Part shown: piece by piece, positions 11,894 through 23,496 of the stretch | How the letters are laid out: the number at the start of each line of letters is the position of its first letter | How positions within the stretch are numbered: position 1 is the stretch's first letter | From: Lineus longissimus | Lineage: Eukaryota; Nemertea; Pilidiophora; Heteronemertea; Lineidae | Reading direction: 5' to 3' | Length of the DNA stretch: 64,000 nt | Assembly: GCF_910592395.1 (NCBI RefSeq) | Contig: NC_088309.1 | Span: forward strand, 8,682,501-8,746,500 | Notes under the pieces: generated by a model | Seen by the model: only the letters and a program-made list of their open reading frames with translations | Databases searched by the model: none | What the model was told of the DNA's origin: nothing | Made by a program: the position numbers and the translations under genes

Positions 11894-14800
11894 ATGACAC
11901 TCCTCTTGTTTTCATCACGAGCTGCGAAAATTCTATTCGTTTTAAATTTGCTCGGTTCGAATTACTTTGTAACTTTCGGAAGGACAAATGACACAGGTAA
12001 GGAATTCCTTTCGTCTTATTCTTTAGTTTATGGCAGCGACCGCAATTTTTACCGCAGGCTCTAATGCAAACAAACAAACATTTAACATTCAAATGTACGT
12101 TATTTCCTCTCGCTTTTGCCTAAGGTACTCTGTCTCTGGGTACAACCATGACTTTGTTTATCAATTTTGATGCATAACATTGAAATTTGGAAGCGTTTGG
12201 GAAGACGATGAAGACAATACGACCACCCTAAAACAAGTTTCTTGATCATTTTCAGCCCCGGCCACAGCTATTGGCATCCTAATCAATGATCTCATCTCTG
12301 GGTACAATAAACATGCAGTGCCGGTTGAGAATGCATTTTCTCCTGTCGAAGTGGTTCCGTTTATTTCGCTCCTTCAAATCATAGATTTGGTACGTATCAC
12401 CATAGGTTAATAACTTCACTAAAAAGAAAATATTGATTCAATGTATGATTACCGCCAAAAAAAGAGTTAAGGAGGAGAGTCTCAGAAAACTTGGAAGCCC
12501 TTCCAGTGTGCGAGAATCAGTTTTTCTTAATTTCTCTTGGACATGTTCGAACCCATTATGCTTTACATACATTTGTATAGGTTCCCAATGTATTTTGGGT
12601 GTGGACTTCACAGACTTCAGCATGAGTAGGCTGTTGACCGCCACTTTAGTGAATATAGTAGATGGCCGGTAGGAAGCCACCCAGGTGAGCAAGCATGGCA
12701 AGGGAAACCCGACCATGACATATTTTTCCTTTGGTTTTCAAGTTTTTAGAATATTCATCTTTCAGCATGGCCGAGACCACACACTAACATTTTCGGCGAC
12801 CATTGGTTTTGTAAGTTACTTTTCTTTTTTTATAATGCTCCGATACCAGGTTCCCACGTAAATTGAAATACACGTATGGATTTTCTTAATAGTGCATGTA
12901 GAATCACATAACATTAGTGAAAGACCAAGCTAGCTTCTTGTATAACAGAGAGTGAAATGTCACTTTCCTCCAGCTTTTTTACTAGTATTCCCAAATGAGT
13001 ACCTGGATTATTCTCTGCCGTTTTTTTCCATCCGTTATGCAGGGTTGGATTGATCCCTTCCTTGTATGGAACCCGTCGGAATACGACAACTTGACATTTG
13101 TTACTCTCCCCGCGGATTCTATCTGGATGCCAGACATTGGACTGATGAACAGGTGAAAGAGTCGTTCTTCAGAAAGTAATATCTGTTACGCAATTAATAG
13201 CAGCGCTGTACTCAAACAAAAATACATGGACTCACAAAGTCTCTCAGACCATGCGCTGGTGTTCTCAGTGATACCAATAGATCAATATATGGTACAACTC
13301 CTACTGTATTGTGCAATGAGAACATAATCGTCGTTTCTGTTTTGGGTTAGTTAGGGGAGAGGAAGTTGTCTCCTAAAAAAAGGTAAAGATATTGTTAACC
13401 AATCAAGAAGGATTGAGTGCGCTGCTACAGTTCTCCACAGAGGTACTCCGGTGTATCAACGAGTTAGCTAGGGATGGTGCTTGGTTGCACTTCATTTGTT
13501 AAATCTGAGAAAAATGTAGCTTCTATCGTCTATCAATGGTTGAATTTCAGTGTTGACAAAAACTTGTACGTGCTGACCGAAAATGACAGAAGTCAAGTAC
13601 AAGTCGTCAAAACTGATCAAGGCACAGTCGTCCTGTGGAGAAGGCAACGCGTGTACACGACTTCTTGCGAAGTTGACATGACCTACTTTCCCTTTGATCA
13701 ACATGTTTGCGATGTAAAACTTGTGTCTGCCACCCTGTTACTTCCAAATCTGGTCATGACAGACACAAATCCAGAAATTTCGTTGGATGACTACAAGGTA
13801 AGTTCTGATTCCGCCTTGATGACCTTTTCATTTCGATGTAATATCACTTGTTGAGGATACAAATCTTGATGCTTTTTGAGGAAGTATCTAACACTACAGT
13901 TCCCGAGTTGACTACAGTGCACGCTTTTATTGGTAACATTTTGGCCAAGGTCACTGACGGTTGTAGCGTTAAAGAAAATTTTCTCTGTTTACAGACCAGC
14001 ACTGAATGGGATGTGATAACTACATGGGCAATTACGGAGGAACTGCCACCGCTAGAAACGCTTTCTTTTGCTAACCTGGATGCCTCTGCTATGTACAAGG
14101 CGTCGATTGTCCTCCGCCGCCGTTCAGACTACTACGTTGTACACATGGTTCTTCCCTGCGTCTTCATGTCGCTGCTAGTGGTTTTGACCTTCTTAATACC
14201 TAGTGAAGCCGGCGAGAAGGTCTCGTTTAGTGTCACCATCCTACTTGCCTTCACAGTCTATCAGACGATCATTGTAGATACTCTGCCGAGGAGCTCGGAT
14301 ACGACACCCGTACTGTGTAAGTTTCTGATGTATCCCACGACCGCCACGACCTACACCGCCCCTTCTCCTTCCTTCTTCCTTCTCCCCCTCCTCACTCCTC
14401 TTTTTCTCCTCCTCCTCCTCCTCATTATCCTCCTCCTCCTCCTCCCCTCCTCCTCCATCTGCTTTCTCTTCTTCCCCTCTATCTCTCCTCGTCTACCTTC
14501 TCCATATTCTTTTTCTATTCGATCGCTGGATATTGACTCCTGATTTGATGACAAGTCAGTAGTTCGTTGGAGCACTTGGTCGCCATAACATTGGTCATGA
14601 AGGCAGGATTCCCTGTCAGGCAAAAACTCCTTCCTGACGTCTAGCAACATATACATCACTACATTGATCCTCATGTACAAGGGTCATTTATACTTTGTAT
14701 TAGAATAGGGCAATGGCACCTGCACAAAGATTTTCAAAGAACTCTTTCTACGAGTGATACACTATGTATTCCCCTTTTTATATTTTATAGCGATCTACCT

Positions 14801-15254
14801 GACCATTCAGGTAGCCATGTCATCACTGTCTGTGGTCGCCTCCATGCTTGTCCTGAACGTGCATCACCACGATCCGCAGAAGCCGGTCACGGACTGGACG
14901 AAGACCCTTGTGTACGGATATCTTGCGGCCGTCACATTCCAGCGCCAATTAGTCAGGGATCTTCGATTAAACGAGAGGAAAGCAACTAAAATCCAGGTCA
15001 AACAGTCTGATACATTTAGCACGGACCTAGATTCAGGATTGCATGACACTGTGGATCAGTTTCAAGAGGCGGCCGCTCTGTCGGAAAAAAATCCCTTCCC
15101 TGCCGCAACACAACCTGCTGTAAGTGGCTACGGACACTACTGGAAAGTTGCAGCTGCAATTCTTGACCGTTTCTTCCTGTTCCTATTTCTATTGGTGATT
15201 GCATTGACGAGTGTGGTTCTTCTCGTAGTATTACCGAAGATAAACAATTATTAG
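11894..15254 (+). CDS. nicotinic-type Cys-loop ligand-gated channel subunit, divergent (7 exons, 474 aa)
   Basis: Exons 11894-11996, 12256-12389, 12766-12810, 13043-13152, 13551-13797, 13995-14316 and 14791-15254 join in frame. The 45-bp and 110-bp exons 3 and 4 have the lengths conserved in animal nicotinic receptor genes. Order: signal peptide (1-30), ligand-binding domain with WxDPFLVWNP (96-105) and a 13-residue Cys-loop from C170 to C184 containing FPFDQ, M1 (about 260-282), M2 (289-308), M3 (from 322), an M3-M4 loop of roughly 95 residues, and M4 near 446-468. GEK before M2 (E287 at -1') and Leu at 9' (L297) point to a cation channel. Agonist-box residues are missing: loop A Tyr is Met129, loop B Trp is Ala191, and loop C has no vicinal cysteines. 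The start at 11894 opens directly into the signal peptide; 11852 is an in-frame alternative. A plasma-membrane pentamer is expected; the ligand is unknown. Confidence 0.92.
14356..14520 (+). repeat. long polypyrimidine (CTC/CCT) tract in receptor intron
   Basis: About 165 bases of almost pure C and T, mostly CTCCTC and TTCTCC phrases, start 40 bases after the donor of the M2 exon. Such homopurine-homopyrimidine DNA can form triplex structures, and its C/T transcript could bind polypyrimidine-tract proteins. It gives rise to long spurious open frames on both strands. Confidence 0.85.
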
Positions 15255-16761
15255 AATCATTAATCTTCAATCCATTTGAGTAAATAGTAGGGCACTTGTA
15301 TGGAGAAGGAGGCGGCTAACAGATATTCAATGGGGCTTCGGGTGCAGCGAGTATCGTAGTTGTCAAAGTTTTTGAATCGCGAAGTTGGATGAACCAGTGA
15401 GTTGACAATCGCTCTTCTACCGTACTGGTATATTAACGAGCGCAATCTCTTATGTTGTTGTGTGTTAACAGAATCATTCGTAAGGGAGCAAGTACGTGAA
15501 TGTAGAGTTGTCTCACTTAGATACGGATGACAAACCACATGTTGCACCGTGTCTTACTGCTCTAACAAAAACAATAAGAAATAATTAAATGTATACAGAG
15601 ACGGGATTTTACTTGCACAGAAATATACAAAAACTAATGTAAGAAGTCGTACAACCATGTCGGAGGAAAACGTATCATGTATCAAAATGATGATACGTTC
15701 TAGCTAGAATTCATAACAGTTTTGATTTCGAACATTATAAAATTACATTTATACCAAAAAAATAAGTTTGTTATATTGTTTTATCATGCAGCATGACAAC
15801 ATCAAGTACAATAGTATGCCATTGACTACATGTACATACACCAGTACTGACTGGCGATCGTTTTTACGTGCGTACGCAGGTGATACGTTGGGCTCTTGCG
15901 TACGCTCGGGTACGCTTCCGTACAGTGGGGAGGTAGTCCTGAAATTCATAAAATGTGCCTCCGTACTAAATGACCGGTCCCTAACTTTATTAACAATTCA
16001 TTCGCACGGTATTTTGAAGTGAAATACATCGTAAACTACCCTACCATTGCATCATGACCAACATTGTTTATATATCACTTTTTTCTCTTTAAATCTCAGT
16101 AAATCCACAAACTGATACAAAACAATGCCCTCGGTTTGTCATGATGGCCGATTTGGGATAAGGAAGAGTCTTCGTAATTCTGGTAGGGAGTATCAAGCAC
16201 ATTAGAACGACATTTTTTCAAAACCGTGTACATGTATAGCCATTCAATAGTGGTGTGACAACATATATATCTTTCTGATCGAACAATATCGTCAGCATCT
16301 TGCTTTTTTACCAAGTACAAATCCATCGGTGCCAATAACGCCAAAACTTACCCTCCTTGTAATAACGTTGCAGAATGTTAATTCTCTATTCATTCATATA
16401 TGTATTTATAGTACTTTAACATATTGAAGTTAAATATATATCGAACTATCATTGATCAAAGTCTCGACTACGATTTCGTCTTGAGCGCCTCAGCTTGGGT
16501 AATCCATTTACTACTAACATGGGGTGGTCAAGAAAATGGTCGACCAAACATGTAGTTCCATCACCCAGATGCAGCCACCAAGTTAATTTTGTGTAGGATC
16601 CCGATGCAGCACCCCGTCGAATTTATCTTTCACTTGTGGGATGGGACAGGCCGAAACCACTGCGTCCAGAATGTAATTTTTTAGAGCAAAGTCGGATGTA
16701 AATTATTCACTTCTTTCGGCCCAAATTACTTCATCCCGTAGAGGGCGACTTGGATGCACCT
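15255..16761. other. convergent intergenic spacer
   Basis: The spacer lies between the 3' ends of the Cys-loop gene (+) and the guanylate cyclase gene (-). It holds an ATTAAA near 15583, GTACGC-rich phrases at 15870-15925, and at 16639-16677 a diverged copy of the dispersed element described at 55489. No coding sequence recognised. Confidence 0.4.
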
Positions 16762-16767
16762 TTTATT
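16762..16767 (-). promoter_or_regulatory. polyadenylation signal of the NIT guanylate cyclase
   Basis: AATAAA on the minus strand, 14 bases after the distal stop codon and about 155 bases after the proximal one. I see no AATAAA or ATTAAA between the two terminal exons, so both forms may share it. Confidence 0.55.
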
Positions 16768-16780
16768 GGTAGCCTCTGTG

Positions 16781-16849
16781 TTATATCTTCATAGTAGGCA
16801 GCCAGTATGTGCGCATTGAGCCTTTGCATGTCATCAGTTCATGGTCGTT
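16781..16849 (-). CDS. alternative terminal exon of the NIT guanylate cyclase
   Basis: This is a diverged duplicate of the terminal exon at 16921-17064. It has its own TTTATCAG acceptor in the same phase and encodes [17 protein letters not shown] followed by five new residues (PTMKI) and a TAA. Used in place of the other exon it gives a 639-aa protein that lacks the 30-residue tail. A minus-strand AATAAA (16762-16767) sits 14 bases past its stop and may serve both forms. Confidence 0.7.
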   Translation of the reverse strand, partial: NDHELMTCKGSMRTYWLPTMKI

Positions 16850-16920
16850 CTGATAAATGAAGGGTGGCGTCAAGCAACTTGCATGAAGGAGTTAAGTCTA
16901 GGTCTAGCTCCAGGCCCATG

Positions 16921-19900
16921 TCATTGCGTTCGGTCGTACGTCAGTTCTGAAAGCATGTTTTCTCCCATACTGTCGTTCTTTGGTGGCCCCCGGGCCATTT
17001 CTTCACAGTCGAGGAGCCAATAGGTGCGCATCGAGCCTTTAAACGTCATCAGCTCATGGTCATTCTGAAAGAATTGAAGGGTATAAGAACATAGGCAGGA
17101 AACTAGGGAGGTCAGTATTGGCTTCAACGTTACTAAAAAGTGAAGAGTCTAAGGAGGTTTAGTCGTGTTGTCGTAGTGAATAGTTCCGACGTGCTGTGAG
17201 GTTGCCGATACGCCTATTGACGACTTCGCTCAACTTAATCTTACCCATCTGGCTCCAGCCTGAAACGCCCCTTTAAAGGGGACTTTTGGAAGGATGTAGG
17301 GTGTCCAATTTTGTATGCACAATCGTTGGGTGAGTGTGGCTGAGGTGATGGTGGTGACATGGATAATTCATTTTTCTTTTACCTTGATAACATTGTCATC
17401 CCGCAATGCCATGTTGAATCCGCCTTGTTGTTCCAAGGCATCGTGTGTCACCTGACTGATGTGGATACGACCGGCTAAAATATAGACATAAATGACAATT
17501 CTAGAGGTTTGTATTGGATTCGAAAGATTGGGTTATTTTCTGGAACTACCAGGATAGTTAGTAGTCTTCGTATTAAAGCATTAGTCCTTTTTTGCCAGGC
17601 CAAAAAAGTCAACTTGACGAAGGGGCTGTTAAATGGTTTTCACTCGGGTGTAAAATTATTTCAACGGAGACGTTTGGAGCATACGACAATGAGGATAAAC
17701 AATAATACATACGCATGCCTAGTGCCTCCATCTTTGAAGCAACTGTGATAGTCTCACCGAGGAGGCAATACCTGGGCATCTTTGTCCCAACAACACCCGC
17801 CACCACTGCTCCTGAAACGAAAGAAGTTAAAAGGAGGTGAAATTTAAAGTTTTGGGGTTTTTTTCGGTTGAGATACGGGGCCCCCTACTGGTCGAGTTCA
17901 AATGAGTTAACGCTTTCTGGTCATGCTCTTCGAAACTCCAGCAAATATTCTGTGGAGACGGGGAATAAAAATTTAAAGGCGCTTTGACCAAGGTATAGTG
18001 ATTTCACAGAAGAACGGTGCTTCCTGTAAATGATTTGTAATCTGCAACATGATTAAATTTGTAACTACATGTAGATGAATCCAGCAACAACAGTCCATCA
18101 TTCTCCAATAAACAGCAGCAGTTCATTCTCTAATAAACAGCAGCAGTTCATTCTCTAATAAACAGCAGCAGTTCATTCTTTAATAAGCAGCAGCAATATA
18201 TTCTCTTATAAGCAACAGCAGTTCACTCTCTAATAAGCAACAGCAGTTCATTCTCTGATAAGCCACAGCAGTTTATTCACTAACAAACAGCATCTAATTG
18301 TTACGCTCGAAATGAGAATGTCCTACCGGTATGAACTCCGATCCTTAGCTTGAATTTTGTGCCAGGAAGATGGGGAATGTCAAGAAGATTAATGCTGTCC
18401 AGTAGATTGAGTGCCATGGTGGCGATTTCGACACTATGGCGCTCACCATTCGGCTTTGGGAGGCCTGCAATAAAAACGACTAGTCATTGAAAAAAAACGA
18501 GTACGTATTATGCAAACGTGTTACAGCTGCATTGGCCAAGACACCAGCTAAAAAAGCTTGGATAAACGACGATGGTATAGCGCAGCGCAAAAGAGCAATT
18601 TAAATCGTTGTGTGCGACCTGCGATTATAACGCTTCTGTGCAATAAAAAGATGATATCTCCTCTACATGCAAGACCGGTAACCGCAGGATTTAGGAGGAC
18701 TAAGTTAGTGAAGTATAACGTGAGAGTCAGAACTTACCCGATGCGACCATGTAGGCATCGCCAATTGTTTCCACTTTGTAGACATCATACAACCCGATTC
18801 GGTAGTCGAAACAGGTGTACAGAGAATTCAACATGTTGACCACCTACCAAAATAAAAATAATCGACATTTTTTTTAAATAAGCTGAGGAGACATAAAAAA
18901 CAAGGCCGATTGAGTTGAGAGGGCATTGATGCAATCTAAGCCCCAGGTATACTATTAACTGTACAGCCATAATGGCAAATGACAAGCGGGTGGTGAAACA
19001 CTTGTCGGTACAAAATGAGCTCTCTGTCCGATTGCTTTGACAGAAACATCTTTAAAAAATGAAACGTATAGTGATAAAATTGAGGATTCCTATGCGAAGT
19101 CAAGTTAGTCATCCAACTGAGACCAATGAAATTCCCGCAAATAGAGAGGATCTGTTTCAAAGTTCCGAGACAGTGTGACTGAACTCGAAAATGTGACAAC
19201 CATACCTCTACACTGACTGGAGTCGGCGGTGGTTACCGGAGCGCATTTCAGTACCTGAATTGGTGAACTCCTACAGCTGATCTCTGTAAAACCCACAATA
19301 TCGGAGAAGAAGATGGTGACCTCGCTGTAGGCCGTGGCGTTTACTTCCTCGTTCCTCTTTAGGGAGTCCGCTACCTGTTTCGGCAACATCTGGTAAAGCA
19401 GAATGTCAGTGCGCTGCTTCTCCTTGTTCAATGCTTTCGTCCTGTAATTCCAACAAGACATAGTTAATGCTGAGGCGTGTAGGGCCTTCTCCCCAGCCTC
19501 ATTTCGGCTCGTTGTTTGGGCAACGCGCATGCGCAGTTTGCTGGGTAGGCGATTCAAGAATGCTTCCACCCAGCGAAGTGAGCTCTGGTGCGCGAGATAT
19601 CCAAGCGACGATCCTGGTTGAAATGAGTTGTTGATAGAATTCATTGGCTTTCTTGTTAAGACAAGCCCTTAAAAACACCAAAAAACAACACTCGGATGTC
19701 ACGCAACGCGCTAGTGCTACCATATTGACAACAACACTTCGATTCGTCTCTTGTGATGTATTCCAGTTTGGCGCTGACCAAACCGAACGTTTTTGGGGGG
19801 CAAATTAGCCGACAGGCACAAGATATGAGCAGCCTTTGAACTTCACAATTATTTTCGCTCTCCACTCGTATTCCTACCTGTCAGCCAGTGTCATGGAGTA

Positions 19901-22900
19901 TTTCTGCATGGCGCTTGTGAGTGCGTACACCCCGTTGATGATAATGGGACACATGACGAGGACCACTCCAAAGACAATGGCGATGATGATCATCTTCATG
20001 AGCTCTTCTCTCTCCTGCTGATCAATGATCTCTAGAATCTTCACCGCAAGGGTTTTCTGGACCTGAAAATGGTAATAAACCTATATGACGCATGTCAATG
20101 GTTCACTATCAAGTGCAAGTGTTGGAGCTGGATCTTTCTAATGAATGGTCGTGCAAATAGCATCAGACCATTTTTTTTCCTTTTCGGGAGATTTCATTTT
20201 CCAGTACAGATTTGTCAGTTCTCTGAATGTGAACCAGTGTCGCCTCATTCCTAATATCCTATCTCTTATCGTACTTCTTCACATCCACCGGTTCTACTCT
20301 TGGAGAAGACTCCCCGATGTCGAAAACCTGCGGGTGAAAGTCCCCGATCCTGCCCACTGTAAATTTCCCAATACTTCATCCAATCTTCCTCCCTTGAAAG
20401 AGGTTGATTCGGGGTGACAACAGTATCAATTTTCGCGCTCACCTGATGCAACCTTTCCATATAGAGTGTCATGCTGTCGTACCAACCAAGCCCTCGGTCT
20501 AAGGAACCCTTTTCAGAGGCGTTGTTATTCCTAACCTCCTGGCGCAGCGTGTTCACGATGAGAAAGAACTGCTCATTTCCTGTGATGGTGTCATCGTAAG
20601 TTTCCTTGAAAATATGAAAGAAATGAAGTTGCTTCTAGCGGCACTTGACTAGATAGTCCTAGAAGTGGAGGAATCTGCTTCCATCATCAAACATGATGAG
20701 GCCCTTGGGGAATAAGTGGGCATCACGAAAGAAACCGTCATTCCTTATTTTGAACTTGGTGATTTACCTTTTTTTGCAAGGGGCGAATAAGATAATTCCG
20801 ATGAAAGACACCGATGGAACTTATTCGATTTCCACCCTCATAACATAGATGTGTGTATTTTTCTTTTAGGTTCTGACATTCTTTCACATTTAAATCGTGT
20901 GACTGTCGTCCGACAAGAAACTAGCTAGTGTTTGATTTGACTTACCTGAACCAAATCGGAATAGTACCTGGCCGATTCAAAAGTGACATTTCCCGTATCC
21001 TGGCTCTGCATGAATATCAAGTAATCATCAATGTTGTCGAAGTTTCCCTGGGTGAAAAATATAGCTCCGTATGCTCGCTCCAAACCAAAATTCTCGATAG
21101 CGTAAATAAGTTCCAGATACGCTGTGAGGGGTTTCCAGACGGAGCCGGAACCTACGTCAGTGACACTGGCGACCAACCAATTGAAAATCACGTGGATGAC
21201 CTCCGCGTAGAAACTTAACTCCATTTTTACAGTCGTGTTGAGAGTATCCAATTCATATCTGTGTCTGTTGAGGTAGTTCATGAACTTCTCCTTCGTGGTG
21301 AATTCAGCCCTGGTTTCGGCTAGTTTGTTGTCCGCTGGCCAGAAGGACATGTTCATGAGAGCTCGGTCGCTGAGTGGGTACCGTTGAATGAGAAGATTCT
21401 TTGCTTGTTCTGGTGCGATGTCGCTTACGTAGAGAGCGCTCATGTCTCGCTCTCGCTGCAGATTGTGAAGGACGTCACCGAGTTCGATACTAAAATATAA
21501 ACACCGCGATAGAAGAGTGTCCTTGATATCTAATAAATCTCCAGTTTAGCTCAGGTGAATGAACTATTTAGATGAACTTTGTTGGACGCACATTGTTTAG
21601 GAGGTTCCTCAACGCTTCAACAGAAGTCAATACATAGGCCAAGTTCAATGTCCTGTCTCAAGTTCACTCTATGGTTCCTTGACCACCCTGCCTCAATTCC
21701 TTATCAGTTATAAGGGCCAACATGGTCAAGTCAGCAGTTTTGTTTGGTTGGGAGCTGAGAAACATAGTTGCAAGGGATAATAAAAAAACTTACCTGAACA
21801 CCACAATTTGTCGCAAAGAGGAGACTTGAAGATGGCTGTTGATCTTTGTAGCGAAGACGTTGGTGGTGAGCGCGAGGAGTACCACGATAGGGATCATGAC
21901 TATTGCTATCATCTTCATCATCTGAATGCGTTTACCACGCTTGGTGATGGGATTACCTTAAAACAATGATTGGAAGGAAAGCTTTCCTTAAAAGTTTAGG
22001 AATTCACAGGTTTTCTATTCAGTTGCAATTGCCGCGCCAACAACTTATACCAACGATTTAAATCCAATGCATTTAAATGCTGCACAGTTTCCCGCTTTCT
22101 CCGCTGGAACAGAAACTGGCATTAAATGAATAAATTGACATAGTTTCAAGGATGATATCCCACACTTTTTTTAATCATTGTCAATGATTTTAATCCCGAA
22201 TGGAATCTCCCTGCATCTTTGTGTAATGCATTGACGACACGCTGTGCGGAGGTGAGAACCGTCACTATGACGTCATCGTGAAGACCCCACTCTAGTCTCG
22301 CGAGATTCATAGGCTACCAAACAAGGGTAGGAAATGTTAAGTCATTTTCTGGCTCTGTAAGCTGATTGTGAACACCCCATTTCTTCGACGACAATAGAAA
22401 TAAACATCGGGTGCACTTTGACAGAATCTGATAGATAAAATGAGGAAAACGTAGCACACACTTTCAGAAAAAATAGATCACTAATGGAACAGGCAGAGAA
22501 AAATCACGGAGGAATAATAACTGTAAATGTATTTCTTTGAGTCAAAGTTTGATATCCGGCCTTCTTTTGAGGTATAATCCTCAAAAGCCGAAGGTTTTTT
22601 GTTCAGCCGATCAGCAGTGTATGACTGGTAACATATGTGACCCGTTCAAGCAAAACCAGTCGCATGTCGCACATAAGATGAGCCCAGACGACACCAGTAG
22701 ATAATAGAAGAAATTGATGTCGTCAGATTTCACAAAATGCAGACAATAGTGAAATAAAAAAAACAGTCCATCTCAACCTGGCAAGCTCAGAGCGACATGC
22801 GACTGGTTTTGCTGGAACGGGTCACATATGTTTTTCATATGAATATCATGTTGACAGAGAAATCGTTCATACAAGCTTCATGTTGTACGTGTATATCATT

Positions 22901-23496
22901 TTTACATAGAATTAGTTCACATGATTTTTCTTATTCTTCCTCCGCGTTCTCAATCTTCGATGGACAGTCCTATTCTGGTTACGAATGCTGTCGTCAAACA
23001 AGCCACACACGAAAAAAAGAGCTACACCATGAATTGCGCAGACAAATTTCATTTGGCATAATACAATTTCGAGCACAAATTAGATTGGAGAGCAAAGATG
23101 TTTTGGGTAGCGGATGAAACTCGGAATGAAATCATCTAAACGAATCGTACTCGTTGAAATGAAATGAAACGAAGTCGCAAAACGCATCCTTCGATAAAAA
23201 ATCGGGGCCATGGATGGCACTTCGACGTTATTTTGACGTTATTTGGAAATTTCCATTTTCATTTTCGACGATTTGAATGAGCAGTTTCATTTCGGTGCAG
23301 TAACCAATGTTTTGTACCTACCTTGGCAGAGACCGAGGAATCTGTCAGGCGCCATGTGAAGCATGTCAACATCAAGCTGGGAGGGTGTGAGTGAATTTGT
23401 AGAAGTGGCAGAAGAGAGACTTCCTCTATTTCTCATTATTTCTATGTTCTGTCCGGGCTTGATTTTGTTGTCACGCTGTTTCATTAACCACGCCAT
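16921..23496 (-). CDS. NIT-domain transmembrane guanylate cyclase (11 coding exons, 664 aa)
   Basis: Minus-strand exons 23322-23496, 21794-21956, 20946-21489, 20443-20604, 19878-20062, 19255-19441, 18738-18843, 18327-18464, 17713-17811, 17383-17474 and 16921-17064 join in frame. Order: cytosolic N-terminus, TM1 (about 74-95), NIT domain (about 113-345, with the [10 protein letters not shown] phrase), TM2 (372-394), a short linker with [14 protein letters not shown], and a class III cyclase domain (451-617). There is no kinase-homology domain, unlike natriuretic-type receptors. It should make cGMP; NIT domains are linked to nitrate/nitrite sensing in bacteria, and NIT-GCs are known from annelid ciliary photoreceptors. 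Metal ligands D457 and D501 and guanine-recognition residues E497 and C569 are present. The catalytic Asn and Arg of the usual NTASR motif are T576 and K580. An acceptor just upstream of the ATG (near 23512) implies a further 5' UTR exon. Confidence 0.93.
18103..18297 (+). repeat. 25-bp minisatellite, about 8 copies
   Basis: The unit is approximately CTCTAATAAACAGCAGCAGT plus TCATT. Copies at the left are near identical and those at the right are diverged. It lies in the cyclase intron between the exons at 17713 and 18327 and reads as GCTG/TTATT-rich on the gene's own strand. Confidence 0.9.
22631..22831. mobile_element. 201-bp MITE with ~40-bp terminal inverted repeats
   Basis: Left end 22631-22670 and right end 22792-22831 are inverted copies with about one mismatch; both contain TGTGACCCGTTC and CAAAACCAGTCGCATG. 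The core has no coding capacity. It is a non-autonomous DNA-transposon derivative in the first intron of the cyclase gene. The superfamily cannot be told from the sequence, and the target-site duplication is obscured because the ends read ACATATGT. Confidence 0.85.

Noticed and set aside
14351-14680. 109-codon minus-strand Arg/Glu-rich open frame
   Set aside because: It is the complement of the polypyrimidine tract in an intron; low complexity only.
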